From the NCBI RefSeq assembly GCF_031843945.1, contig NZ_JAVTJJ010000006.1, positions 1-64,000 of the forward strand: a stretch of DNA of 64,000 bases, in the 5' to 3' direction. Below, piece after piece: positions 51,573 to 59,432 of the stretch (position 1 is the stretch's first letter; each line of letters begins with the position of its first letter). The stretch is from Paracidovorax sp031843945 (lineage in GTDB: Bacteria; Pseudomonadota; Gammaproteobacteria; Burkholderiales; Burkholderiaceae_C). Position numbers and translations under genes: made by a program. A model generated the notes under the pieces. The model ran no database searches and was not told the origin of the DNA. It worked only from the letters and a program-made list of their open reading frames with translations.

Positions 51573-52274
51573 TCAGCCACACGCTTTCAGGCCGGGCAAA
51601 TCCACGATTTCCAAAGTCCCGCGGTGCACCCGCAACAGGCCGCGTGCCTGCAGGTCCTGCAGGATCTGGTTGGTGGTCTGGCGCGAAATCGCGAGCATCA
51701 AGGCCAGTTCTTCCTGCGACAACACGATGGTGCGGCGCGTGCCGGCGCTGCCCTTGATCTGGCCATAGCCTTCTGCCATCAGCACCAGCCGGCGGGCCAG
51801 GCGTTGCGGCGCGGGCAGCAGGGCCAGCTCTTCCATGGCGACGAAGGCGACCCGCAGCTTGTCGGTCAGCAGCAGCGCCAGCGCGTGCCAGTGCGCGGGG
51901 TGGGCGGCCAGCCAGGCCAGCAGCGGCTCTTGCGGCACATGCACCAGGGTGCTGGCCTGCGCGGCGTGGGCGTCGTGCGTGCGCGGCGCGCGGTCGAAGA
52001 CGGCGATCTCGCCAAACCAGGAGGGTGGTTCCAGCCGCGTGAGCAATGCGGCGCGGCCCCGGTCGCTGGGCCCGCCTGCGCCCGAAATATCGATGGCGCC
52101 GCGCACCAGTGCATACAGCCCGCAGGGCGGCGCGCCCCGCAGAAACAGCGCTTCGCCGGCAGACAGGGTGCGCAGTTGCGCCATTTGCATCAGGGCGCCA
52201 GCCAGCTCATGGGGCAGGGCGGCGAACCAGCGGCCGCAGGCCAGCGTGGGCAGGTGGGCGGCAGGGTGGGGCAT
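51573..52274 (-). CDS. Crp/Fnr-family transcriptional regulator
   Basis: A 233-residue regulator. The N-terminal cyclic-nucleotide-binding fold is visible in LSAGEALFLRGAPPCGLYALVRGAIDI and SWFGEIAVFD, split by variable loops. The C-terminal winged helix reads LSQEELALMLAISRQTTNQILQDLQARGLL. It lacks the N-terminal Cys cluster of Fnr. The residues that contact cAMP in Crp are not conserved, so the ligand is unknown. It is divergent from the Mpo1-like gene and may regulate it. No good ribosome site precedes the ATG at 52274. Confidence 0.9.
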   Translation of the reverse strand: MPHPAAHLPTLACGRWFAALPHELAGALMQMAQLRTLSAGEALFLRGAPPCGLYALVRGAIDISGAGGPSDRGRAALLTRLEPPSWFGEIAVFDRAPRTHDAHAAQASTLVHVPQEPLLAWLAAHPAHWHALALLLTDKLRVAFVAMEELALLPAPQRLARRLVLMAEGYGQIKGSAGTRRTIVLSQEELALMLAISRQTTNQILQDLQARGLLRVHRGTLEIVDLPGLKACG

Positions 52275-52428
52275 GAAAGGAGGGCGGGACTTGTGTCGTA
52301 CAGCCGACAGACGCACCGGGGCGACCGGCCGATTATGGAAACAGCCGGCCACGCGTAGCAGAGGGCAAAACCCGATGCCCCATGACCGCCGTCGCGTCAC
52401 AGAACGCGTTCATCCGACGGAGACCTGC

Positions 52429-52965
52429 ATGAAAACCTTGATCGACCACCTGTCGCAGTACGCCGACTACCACCGCGATCCGCGCAACATCCAGACCCAT
52501 TTCGTCGGCGTGCCGATGATCATGCTGGGGGTGACGGTGCTGCTGTCGCGTCCCACCTGGCTGGCTGGCGGCGTGCTGCCGCTGTCGCCCGCTGTGCTGG
52601 CGGCGCTGGCCAGCTGTGTTTTCTACTGCCGGCTCGATCTGCGCTACGGCAGCTTCATGGCGCTGGTGCTGACGGCCATGCTGGCTGTGGGCCACTGGCT
52701 GGCCGGCCAGGCGACAGCGGTGTGGCTGGGCACCGGGCTGGGGCTTTTCGCTGTCGGCTGGGTGATCCAGTTCGTGGGCCACTACTACGAAGGACGCAAG
52801 CCCGCCTTTGTGGATGACCTGGTGGGGCTGCTGGTCGGCCCGCTCTTCGTGGCGGCAGAGCTGGGCTTTGCGCTGGGCTTGCGGCGCGAAGTGCAGCACG
52901 CGGTGGAAGAACGGTCCGGCCCGGTGCGCCTGGGGGTAAACGCTGCCCCGGCGCAGGGCGTCTGA
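52429..52965 (+). CDS. Mpo1-like (DUF962) membrane protein
   Basis: A 178-residue membrane protein with about five helices and the family blocks LSQYADYHRDPRNIQTHFVGVPMI and GHYYEGRKPAFVDDLVGLLVGPLFV in pieces. The conserved His residues are the iron ligands of yeast Mpo1, a dioxygenase that shortens 2-hydroxy fatty acids by alpha-oxidation. The bacterial substrate is not known. ATG at 52429 follows CGGAGACCTGC. Confidence 0.9.
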   Translation: MKTLIDHLSQYADYHRDPRNIQTHFVGVPMIMLGVTVLLSRPTWLAGGVLPLSPAVLAALASCVFYCRLDLRYGSFMALVLTAMLAVGHWLAGQATAVWLGTGLGLFAVGWVIQFVGHYYEGRKPAFVDDLVGLLVGPLFVAAELGFALGLRREVQHAVEERSGPVRLGVNAAPAQGV

Positions 52966-52983
52966 CCGGCGCTGGCTCGCACA

Positions 52984-54372
52984 ATGGCGGTCACCATGCC
53001 GTCACACCACTTCTCCCACACGTCTCGCTGGATCACTGCTGCGGCTTGCACGCTCACGCTGGCCGGCTGCAGCAGCCTTGCTGGGCGAACACCATCGCAG
53101 CCCTCTGCCGAAGCAGCGCCCACCGTCACCGCCTGCCCGGCGCAAGTGCCGCCAACGGCCACCTGCTACGGTGGGCGCGATTCGGCAGGTGCCTTCTACC
53201 TCATCGCCGTGCCCAAGGACTGGGCTGGCACGCTGGTGCTGCACGCGCACGGCGGCCCGGAGCTGGGCGCGCCGAAGGCCGAGCGCACGGCTGAAGACCT
53301 GACCCGCTGGGCGGTGATGGTGCGCGCGGGCTACGCCTGGGCCGGCTCCACCTTCCGCCAGGGCGGCGTGGCGGTAAGCGCCGCTGCCGAAGACACCGAG
53401 CGCCTGCGCCGCATCTTCAACGACCACATCGCCGTGCCTCGCCACACGGTGCTGCACGGGCAGTCGTGGGGTGCGGGCGTGGCGGCGCGCGCGGCCGACC
53501 TGTTCACCGTGGAGACGGTGGGCCGGCAGCCGTACGACGCGGTGCTGCTGACCAGCGGCGTGCTGGGCGGCGGCTCGCGTTCGTACGACGTGCGCACCGA
53601 CCTGCGCGCGGTCTACCAATACCTGTGCAACAACCACCCCCGGCCCACGGAGCCGGCCTATGCGCTGAACCTGGGCCTGCCCGCCGGCGCCCACATGAGC
53701 CGTGCCGATCTGCAGGCGCGTGCCAACGAATGCCTGGGGCTGGACCGGCCCGCCGCACAGCGCACGCCGGTGCAGCAAGGCCGCATCGAGACGCTGGAGC
53801 GCGTGCTGCGCATTCCGGCCAGCTCCATCCAGTCGCACCTGGCCTGGGCCACGTTTCACTTCCAGGACATCAGCAGCCACCGCACCGGCGGCGCCAGCCC
53901 GTTCGGCAATGTGGGCGTGGCCTACAGCGGCTCGGGCGACGATGCCGCACTGAACGCCGGCGTGCCGCGCCTGAAGGCCGACGCCCAGGCCGCACGGCGG
54001 TTTGCCGCCGACACCGACCCCACCGGCCGCATTCCCGTGCCGGTGCTGAGCGTGAAGTGGATCGGCGACCCTACCGCCTTTGTCGAGCTGGACTCGCAGT
54101 TCCGCACCACCATGGAGCGCGCCGGCAGCGGCGACCGGCTGGTGCAGACCTTCACCCGCCAGGGCACCCACAGCTACATCAGCGACCCGACCTACCCGGC
54201 GCTGGTCGCCGCGCTGCTGGACTGGGTCGAGCGCGGCGCCAAGCCCACACCCGAGCAGGTCGCCGCGCGCTGCCGGCAGGCCGAGGCGCAGTTCGGCGCC
54301 GGCTGCAGCTTCGAGCCAGGGTACGCGACCGTGCCTTTGGCGTCGCGCGTGCCCGAGCGCGAGCGGCCCTGA
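52984..54372 (+). CDS. lipoprotein alpha/beta hydrolase
   Basis: A 462-residue exported protein. The signal peptide ends at LTLAGCSS, a lipobox. The fold shows LVLHAHGGPELG as oxyanion region, the nucleophile elbow VLHGQSWGAGVAARAA with Ser, a long cap insertion (about 195-310), and the likely catalytic His in RQGTHSYISDP. The family is not one I can name; similar proteins act on esters or peptides. ATG at 52984 is used; 52996 is also possible. Confidence 0.85.
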   Translation: MAVTMPSHHFSHTSRWITAAACTLTLAGCSSLAGRTPSQPSAEAAPTVTACPAQVPPTATCYGGRDSAGAFYLIAVPKDWAGTLVLHAHGGPELGAPKAERTAEDLTRWAVMVRAGYAWAGSTFRQGGVAVSAAAEDTERLRRIFNDHIAVPRHTVLHGQSWGAGVAARAADLFTVETVGRQPYDAVLLTSGVLGGGSRSYDVRTDLRAVYQYLCNNHPRPTEPAYALNLGLPAGAHMSRADLQARANECLGLDRPAAQRTPVQQGRIETLERVLRIPASSIQSHLAWATFHFQDISSHRTGGASPFGNVGVAYSGSGDDAALNAGVPRLKADAQAARRFAADTDPTGRIPVPVLSVKWIGDPTAFVELDSQFRTTMERAGSGDRLVQTFTRQGTHSYISDPTYPALVAALLDWVERGAKPTPEQVAARCRQAEAQFGAGCSFEPGYATVPLASRVPERERP

Positions 54373-54501
54373 GCGGCAGTTGGCGGCTATGGGCCGCCTT
54401 GCCCCGGTGTGGCGCCCTGCAGGCAGCGGGCCTGGCGGCGTCGCCTAGAATCCGGGCCACCCGGCTGCGGCCGTTCTCACTCCCTCATTACGCGAGATCG
54501 C

Positions 54502-55038
54502 ATGTCCCTGAACAACGTCACCCCCGGCAAGAAACTGCCCGAAACCTTCAACGTCGTCATCGAAATTCCGATGGAATCGGACCCGATCAAGTACGAAGTG
54601 GACAAGGAAAGCGGCGCCATCTTCGTGGATCGCTTCCTGACCACGCCGATGTATTACCCCACCAACTACGGCTACGTGCCGCAGACGCTGTCGGGCGACG
54701 GCGACCCGGTGGACGTGCTGGTGATGACGCCCTACCGCCTGCCGCCAGGCGTGGTCGTGCCCTGCCGCGCGATCGGCATCCTGAAGATGGAAGATGAAGC
54801 CGGCGTGGACGGCAAGGTGCTGGCCGTGCCTACCGTCAAGATCCTCAAGGCGTACCAGCACATCCAGTCGCTGGACGACGTCGAGCCGCTCAAGCTCAAG
54901 GCCATCAGCCACTTCTTCGAGCACTACAAGGACCTGGAAGAAGGCAAGTGGGTCAAGGTGCTGGGCTGGGACGGCATCGAAGCCGCCCACAAGGAAATCA
55001 CCGACGGCGCGGCCGCCTACCAAAAGACGCTGGGCTGA
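54502..55038 (+). CDS. ppa: inorganic pyrophosphatase
   Basis: A 178-residue family I enzyme hydrolysing pyrophosphate. Conserved residues lie in VVIEIPMESDPIKYEVDKE, YPTNYGYVPQT, and the acidic metal site SGDGDPVDVLVM. Ends shortly before a strong terminator. The start MSLNNVTPG matches the family. Confidence 0.98.
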   Translation: MSLNNVTPGKKLPETFNVVIEIPMESDPIKYEVDKESGAIFVDRFLTTPMYYPTNYGYVPQTLSGDGDPVDVLVMTPYRLPPGVVVPCRAIGILKMEDEAGVDGKVLAVPTVKILKAYQHIQSLDDVEPLKLKAISHFFEHYKDLEEGKWVKVLGWDGIEAAHKEITDGAAAYQKTLG

Positions 55039-55070
55039 TTCAACTCAGACGCTCGCAAGCCGTCAACAAA

Positions 55071-55099
55071 AACCCGCTGGCACACCCAGCGGGTTTTTT
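55071..55099 (+). terminator. intrinsic terminator of ppa
   Basis: AACCCGCTGG (55071-55080) pairs perfectly with CCAGCGGGTT (55086-55095) around a five-base loop and is followed by TTTTTT. A-rich bases before the stem would let it work in both directions. Confidence 0.95.
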
Positions 55100-55222
55100 C
55101 ATGGGGCCTGCTGAAAGCCCTTTCATGCAGCCAGTTTGTCACCACCTGTAACCAAGCGCTGCTATGCTGCCCGCTTCGCTGTGCGCAATGCACCGGCCGC
55201 CACCTTGAAGGATCTGCTTCCC

Positions 55223-55738
55223 ATGTCGACGTCGTCTTCCCTTTCCCCGCGCTCTGCCGGCAACGCCGCCGGTGGCGTCAATGCACCCGCCGAGTTCCTG
55301 ACCTTCCGGCTCGGACAGGAGGAATACGGCATCGACATCCTGCGCGTGCAGGAGATCCGCTCGTACGAGCAACCCACCCGCATGGCCCATTCGCCGAACT
55401 TCATCAAGGGCGTGATCGACCTGCGCGGCGTGATCGTGCCCATCGTCGACTTGCGGCTGAAGCTGAAGTGCCCCACCGCCGAATACACCGACTTCACCGT
55501 CGTCATCATCTTGAACGTGGGCGGCACGGTGATTGGTGCCGTCGTCGACGCGGTGGCCGATGTGGTCGCGCTGGCGGAAGACACCATCAAACCCGCGCCG
55601 CAGTTCGAGAGCCAGGTGGATGCAGCCTTCGTGCGCGGCATCGCCACGGTGGGCGAACGCATGCTGATCGTGGTGGACATCGAGGCGCTGTTGAGCGGCC
55701 CTGAGCTGGGCCTGGTGCGCTCTGCAGCCACTGCCTGA
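55223..55738 (+). CDS. cheW: chemotaxis coupling protein CheW
   Basis: A 171-residue adaptor between chemoreceptors and CheA. Typical text includes FLTFRLGQEEYGIDILRVQEI, NFIKGVIDLRGVIVPIVDLR and VDAVADVVALAEDTIKPAP. A Ser-rich leader of about 20 residues precedes the fold. It stands apart from any other chemotaxis gene. The start at 55223 is preferred over 55136 by family length. Confidence 0.95.
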   Translation: MSTSSSLSPRSAGNAAGGVNAPAEFLTFRLGQEEYGIDILRVQEIRSYEQPTRMAHSPNFIKGVIDLRGVIVPIVDLRLKLKCPTAEYTDFTVVIILNVGGTVIGAVVDAVADVVALAEDTIKPAPQFESQVDAAFVRGIATVGERMLIVVDIEALLSGPELGLVRSAATA

Positions 55739-55803
55739 GCCGGGTCACGAGGGCGGGTGGCACCTGCGCAGTGCCTCGCCGCCCTGGCATCGTCTTTCAG
55801 ATG

Positions 55804-55861
55804 ATTGCTATTTTTTTAATAGCTGCCAGCGCTTATCTGTAGGGCGCTAGAGGCACTTTTT
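55804..55861 (+). repeat. palindromic element copy, between convergent genes
   Basis: Forward copy: TTGCTATTTTTTTAATAGC hairpin, then GCCAGCGCTTATCTGTAGG and GCGCTAGAGGCACTTTTT. It lies between the cheW stop and the stop of the opposing Bug-family gene. Confidence 0.88.
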
Positions 55862-55889
55862 GCTTGAAACCCGTGAATGGCAGGCGCAG

Positions 55890-56906
55890 TCATTCCACGA
55901 CGATGCGCGCCCGGTGCGCGAGCGCGCGGTAGCGGCCGATCTCCTGCTGCATCAGGTTCCTGAACGTCTCCGCCCCAAGGGCGACCGGCTCCATGCCTTG
56001 GGCGCGCAGCTGCGACTGCAGTGCAGGGTCGGCCATGGCGGCGGTGGTCTCGCGCGCCAGCCGTTGCAGTATGGGCGCAGGCGTGGCAGCGGGAGCTGAC
56101 AGGGCGTACCAGCCGTCGAACACCGCGTCCGGCAGGCCTTGCTCTGCCATGGTGGGCACCTGGGGCAGCAGGCTGGGGCGGCTGGTGCCGACGATGCCGA
56201 GCGCGCGCAGCTTGCCCGAGCGGATGTGCGGCTCCACGGCGGCCACGGTGTCTATGCCCATCTCGATCTCTCCGGCCATCACCGCCAGGGTGCTTTGCGC
56301 GCTGCCCTTGTACGGCACGTCCTGCAACTGCAGGCCGGCGGCCAGCGCGAACAGCTCGCCCGCCAGATGCGGGGCCGAGCCCGAGCCGAACGTGGCGTAG
56401 CGAATGCCGCGCGGCGTGGCGCGCGCGGCGGCGACCAGATCCTGCACGTTGCGCCAGGGCTGGTCGGCGCGCACCACCAGCACCAGCGGCGTGCGCGCCA
56501 CGATGCAGATGGGCGCCAGGTCGCGCACCGGGTCGTACGGCAGCTTGGTCCGCAGCGCGGGGTTGACCGTGTAGCTGGTGGAGCCCGACAGCAGCAGGGT
56601 GTAGCCGTCCGGCGCCGCCTTGGCGACCGCGTCGGTGCCGATGATGGTGGAAGCCCCCGGCTTGTTGTCGATCACCACCGCCTGGCCCAGCCGCTGCGCC
56701 AGCCGCGTGCCCAGCGCGCGCGCCACCAGGTCGGTGCCACCCCCGGGCGGAAACGGCACCACCAGCCTGACTGTGTGGGCGGGCCAGGCGTCCTGGCTCC
56801 AGGCGGTGGGCAGTGTGGCGGCCAGGGCGCCCGCGCCGATCCACTGCAGGGTGGTGCGGCGCGAGATGGGAGCGGTGCGGGCGATGGAATGCGGTGAGGA
56901 GTTCAT
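55890..56906 (-). CDS. Bug/TctC-family periplasmic solute-binding protein
   Basis: A 338-residue exported protein. The leader includes ISRRTTLQWIGAGALAATLP with twin Arg, then WPAHTVRLVVPFPPGGGTDLVAR, the start typical of Bug proteins, and later YKGSAQSTLAVMAGEIEMG. Bug proteins bind carboxylates, amino acids or nicotinate-like solutes for tripartite or other importers. No membrane partner is adjacent. It follows the M20 peptidase gene on the same strand, so its ligand may be the product or substrate of that enzyme. Start at 56906 after GTGAGGAGTTC. Confidence 0.93.
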   Translation of the reverse strand: MNSSPHSIARTAPISRRTTLQWIGAGALAATLPTAWSQDAWPAHTVRLVVPFPPGGGTDLVARALGTRLAQRLGQAVVIDNKPGASTIIGTDAVAKAAPDGYTLLLSGSTSYTVNPALRTKLPYDPVRDLAPICIVARTPLVLVVRADQPWRNVQDLVAAARATPRGIRYATFGSGSAPHLAGELFALAAGLQLQDVPYKGSAQSTLAVMAGEIEMGIDTVAAVEPHIRSGKLRALGIVGTSRPSLLPQVPTMAEQGLPDAVFDGWYALSAPAATPAPILQRLARETTAAMADPALQSQLRAQGMEPVALGAETFRNLMQQEIGRYRALAHRARIVVE

Positions 56907-56934
56907 GCGGGCGTCTTTGGCGAAGGATTTTGTA

Positions 56935-58371
56935 TCAGGCCGGAACGGCAGTGGCGGCAGTGGTGGCCCGCGCAGGCCATGGAGCGGCGGTGCCGCCGGC
57001 CGGCTCGCCCAGGTCCCAGTACAGCCCGGCCATGATGCGCAGGCCCTCGCGCGCCACGGGGGCGAGCAGGTGTTCGTTGGGCGCGTGCTGCGCGCAGGCC
57101 GGGTACGAATGCGGCACCCACAGCGTGGGCAGGCCCAGCAGGTCGGCGAACACGTCGTTGGGCAGCGAGCCCGCCAGGTTGGGCAGCACGTCCGGCGCCT
57201 GGCCGCTGCTGCGCTCGATGGAGCCGCGCGCCCAGTCCACCCAGGGGTGGGCCGGGTCCAGCCGGGTGGCGGCGCAGCCCATGGTGACGTCGATCTGCAC
57301 GTCGCTAAAACCCTTGGCGTCCAGGTGGTCGCGCACGATGCCTTCCAGCTGTTGCCACGGCGTGCCGACCACGAAGCGCAGCTGGCAGTGCACCACCGCT
57401 TCGGCCGCAATGGCGTTGACCGGGCGCTGCGGGTTGCCGGCGCCCATGGCCAGCACCTCCAGCGTGTTCCAGCCCATCAACCGCTCGGCGGGCGTCAGGC
57501 CCGGCTCACCCCAGCCGGGGGTCAGTTCGGGGTCGTCCGCTCCGCCGCCGATGGCGATGCGGGCCAGCGCGTCGCCCACTGGCTTGGATATGGCCGGCGG
57601 GAGCAGGCCTTGAACCCGCAGCCGGCCGTTGCCGTCCACCATGCTGGCCACCGCGTTGCACAGCACCGTGGCGGGGTTGGACAGCACGCCGCCCCAGTTG
57701 CCTGAGTGGTAGCCGCGGGGCCGTGCGCGCAGCCGCAGCGTGAAGTTGACCGCGCCGCGCGAGCCCAGAAACAGCGTGGGCCGCGCCGCGCTCACGCGCG
57801 GGCCGTCGCAGGCGATCAGCAGGTCGGCCTGCAGGGTGTCGCGCTCCTGCGCGCACAACGCGTGCAGGCCGGGCGAGCCGGCTTCCTCGCCCATTTCGAC
57901 CAGCCAGGTCACGTTGTAGCCCAGGCGGCCTTCGCGGGCGACCAGCGCGGCGGCCAGCCCGCCCAGGTTGACCGAATGCTGGCCTTTGTTGTCAGCCGTG
58001 CCCCGGCCGTACCAGCGCTCGCCCTCTGTGGTCAGCGCCCAGGGCGACAGGCCTTCGCGCCACTGCGCATCCTGCCCGCTGGTCACGTCGCCGTGGCCGT
58101 AGGTCAGCACGGTGGGCGCGGCCGGGTCTTCCACCCGCCGGGCAATGAGGAACGGGCCGCCGGTGGGCGACGGGTTGGGCTGCACGCGGCAGGTGAAGCC
58201 CAGGGCTTCGAACGCGGGCGTCAGTTCGCCCTCCAGGTAGTGCTGCAGCGTGGGCGGCACAGTGCCGGTGTCGCTTTCGGTGCGCAGCGCCACACGGCGC
58301 CGCAAGTCGGTGAAGAAGCGGCCGTCGTCGAAGTAGGCGCTGGCGAGGTCGAGGGCGTCGGTGCGTTGCAT
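56935..58371 (-). CDS. M20-family metallopeptidase/deacylase
   Basis: A 478-residue dizinc hydrolase of the ArgE/DapE/carboxypeptidase group. Metal ligands are in TVLTYGHGDVTSG, RGTADNKGQHSVN, VEMGEEAGSPGL (catalytic Glu-Glu) and the C-terminal VPHSYPACAQHAPNEHLL. A dimerisation domain sits in the middle. No signal peptide, so it acts in the cytoplasm. Upstream of the Bug gene and divergent from LysR; together they look like a small uptake-and-hydrolysis module for an N-acylated or peptide-like compound. Confidence 0.92.
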   Translation of the reverse strand: MQRTDALDLASAYFDDGRFFTDLRRRVALRTESDTGTVPPTLQHYLEGELTPAFEALGFTCRVQPNPSPTGGPFLIARRVEDPAAPTVLTYGHGDVTSGQDAQWREGLSPWALTTEGERWYGRGTADNKGQHSVNLGGLAAALVAREGRLGYNVTWLVEMGEEAGSPGLHALCAQERDTLQADLLIACDGPRVSAARPTLFLGSRGAVNFTLRLRARPRGYHSGNWGGVLSNPATVLCNAVASMVDGNGRLRVQGLLPPAISKPVGDALARIAIGGGADDPELTPGWGEPGLTPAERLMGWNTLEVLAMGAGNPQRPVNAIAAEAVVHCQLRFVVGTPWQQLEGIVRDHLDAKGFSDVQIDVTMGCAATRLDPAHPWVDWARGSIERSSGQAPDVLPNLAGSLPNDVFADLLGLPTLWVPHSYPACAQHAPNEHLLAPVAREGLRIMAGLYWDLGEPAGGTAAPWPARATTAATAVPA

Positions 58372-58454
58372 GGTCGATGAGTGGGTGGCGTGGCTGAAGC
58401 ATGCAAGTAAAAGGCCGGAACGACATTGCCGGAAGCGCCGTTTTGGCATACTCA

Positions 58455-58473
58455 TATTGCTTTTAAAGCAATA
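58455..58473. promoter_or_regulatory. LysR-type operator
   Basis: TATTGCTTT-T-AAAGCAATA is a perfect 9-1-9 palindrome that contains the T-N11-A motif of LysR-type boxes. It lies between the divergent M20 and LysR genes, 27 bases before the LysR start. Confidence 0.85.
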
Positions 58474-58499
58474 CCCGATCTGCCGTTCGCCTCACGACC

Positions 58500-59432
58500 A
58501 TGACGCCTTCTTTGCTCAGCACCCCGATGCGCTACTTCCTCGAAGTGGCGCAGGCCGGCTCGGTCAACCAGGCGGCGGCACGGCTCTTTGTCGCGGCCTC
58601 GGCCGTCAGCCGGCAGATCGCCAAGCTGGAAGGCAGTCTAGGCACGCCGCTGTTTGACCGCAGCGCGCGCGGCATGGTGCTGACAGCGGCCGGCCTGCGC
58701 CTGGCGGGCCACCTGCGCCTGGCCGCGCTGGATGCCGACCAAGTGCTGCAACAAGTGCTCCACCTGGGCGGCCAGGCGGCGGGGCGCGTCAGGCTCGCCT
58801 GCACCGAAGGCTTTGCCGCCGGCTTCGTTGCTGGCTGGGTGCTGGATTTTCAGGACGCCCAGCCCGGCTGCCAGATCGAGCTGCTGGTGGGCGCGCCAGA
58901 CCAGGTGGCGCAATGGCTGCTGCGCGGCGAGGCCGACATCGGCCTGAAATACGCCATGTCGCCTGACGCCGGCCTGCGCGTGGAGCATGCGGCCCAGGCG
59001 CCCGTGCTGGCCGTGATGACGCCCGACCACCCGCTGGCGCAAGTCCGCACGGTGGCGCTGGCCGACGTGGTGGCTTACCCGTTGATGGTGGGCAGCGTCG
59101 GCATGACGGCGCGGCAATTGTTCGACCTGGCCTGCAGCGCGCGCGGGCTGCGCTACGAGCCGCTCTTCGTCAGCAATTTCTCGTCCGTCATGCTGCCTTT
59201 GCTGCGCAGCCCGCAGGTGCTGCTGTCGGGCCGGCTGACGGTAGTCCACTGGCTGGCGCGTGGCGCCGTCGTAGCCCGGCCGTTCGACGACGCCATGCTG
59301 GGCCAGCGGCGGCTGGAGGTGCTGTCGCTGCAGGGCCGCACGCTGCCGGCGCTGGTGGCCACGTTTTTGCAGGCGCTGGTTGAAGCGGTGGAAGCCGCTG
59401 CGGCGCCGCCCGTCAGTCCGCCGTGTGCCTGA
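58500..59432 (+). CDS. LysR-family transcriptional regulator
   Basis: A 310-residue regulator with the winged helix MRYFLEVAQAGSVNQAAARLFVAASAVSRQIAKLE in pieces and GTPLFDRSARGMVLTAAG, followed by the ligand-binding domain. It probably controls itself and the divergent M20-Bug genes through the operator at 58455. The end overlaps, in the opposite direction, the tail of the FemAB-like gene by 20 bases. Confidence 0.95.
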   Translation: MTPSLLSTPMRYFLEVAQAGSVNQAAARLFVAASAVSRQIAKLEGSLGTPLFDRSARGMVLTAAGLRLAGHLRLAALDADQVLQQVLHLGGQAAGRVRLACTEGFAAGFVAGWVLDFQDAQPGCQIELLVGAPDQVAQWLLRGEADIGLKYAMSPDAGLRVEHAAQAPVLAVMTPDHPLAQVRTVALADVVAYPLMVGSVGMTARQLFDLACSARGLRYEPLFVSNFSSVMLPLLRSPQVLLSGRLTVVHWLARGAVVARPFDDAMLGQRRLEVLSLQGRTLPALVATFLQALVEAVEAAAAPPVSPPCA

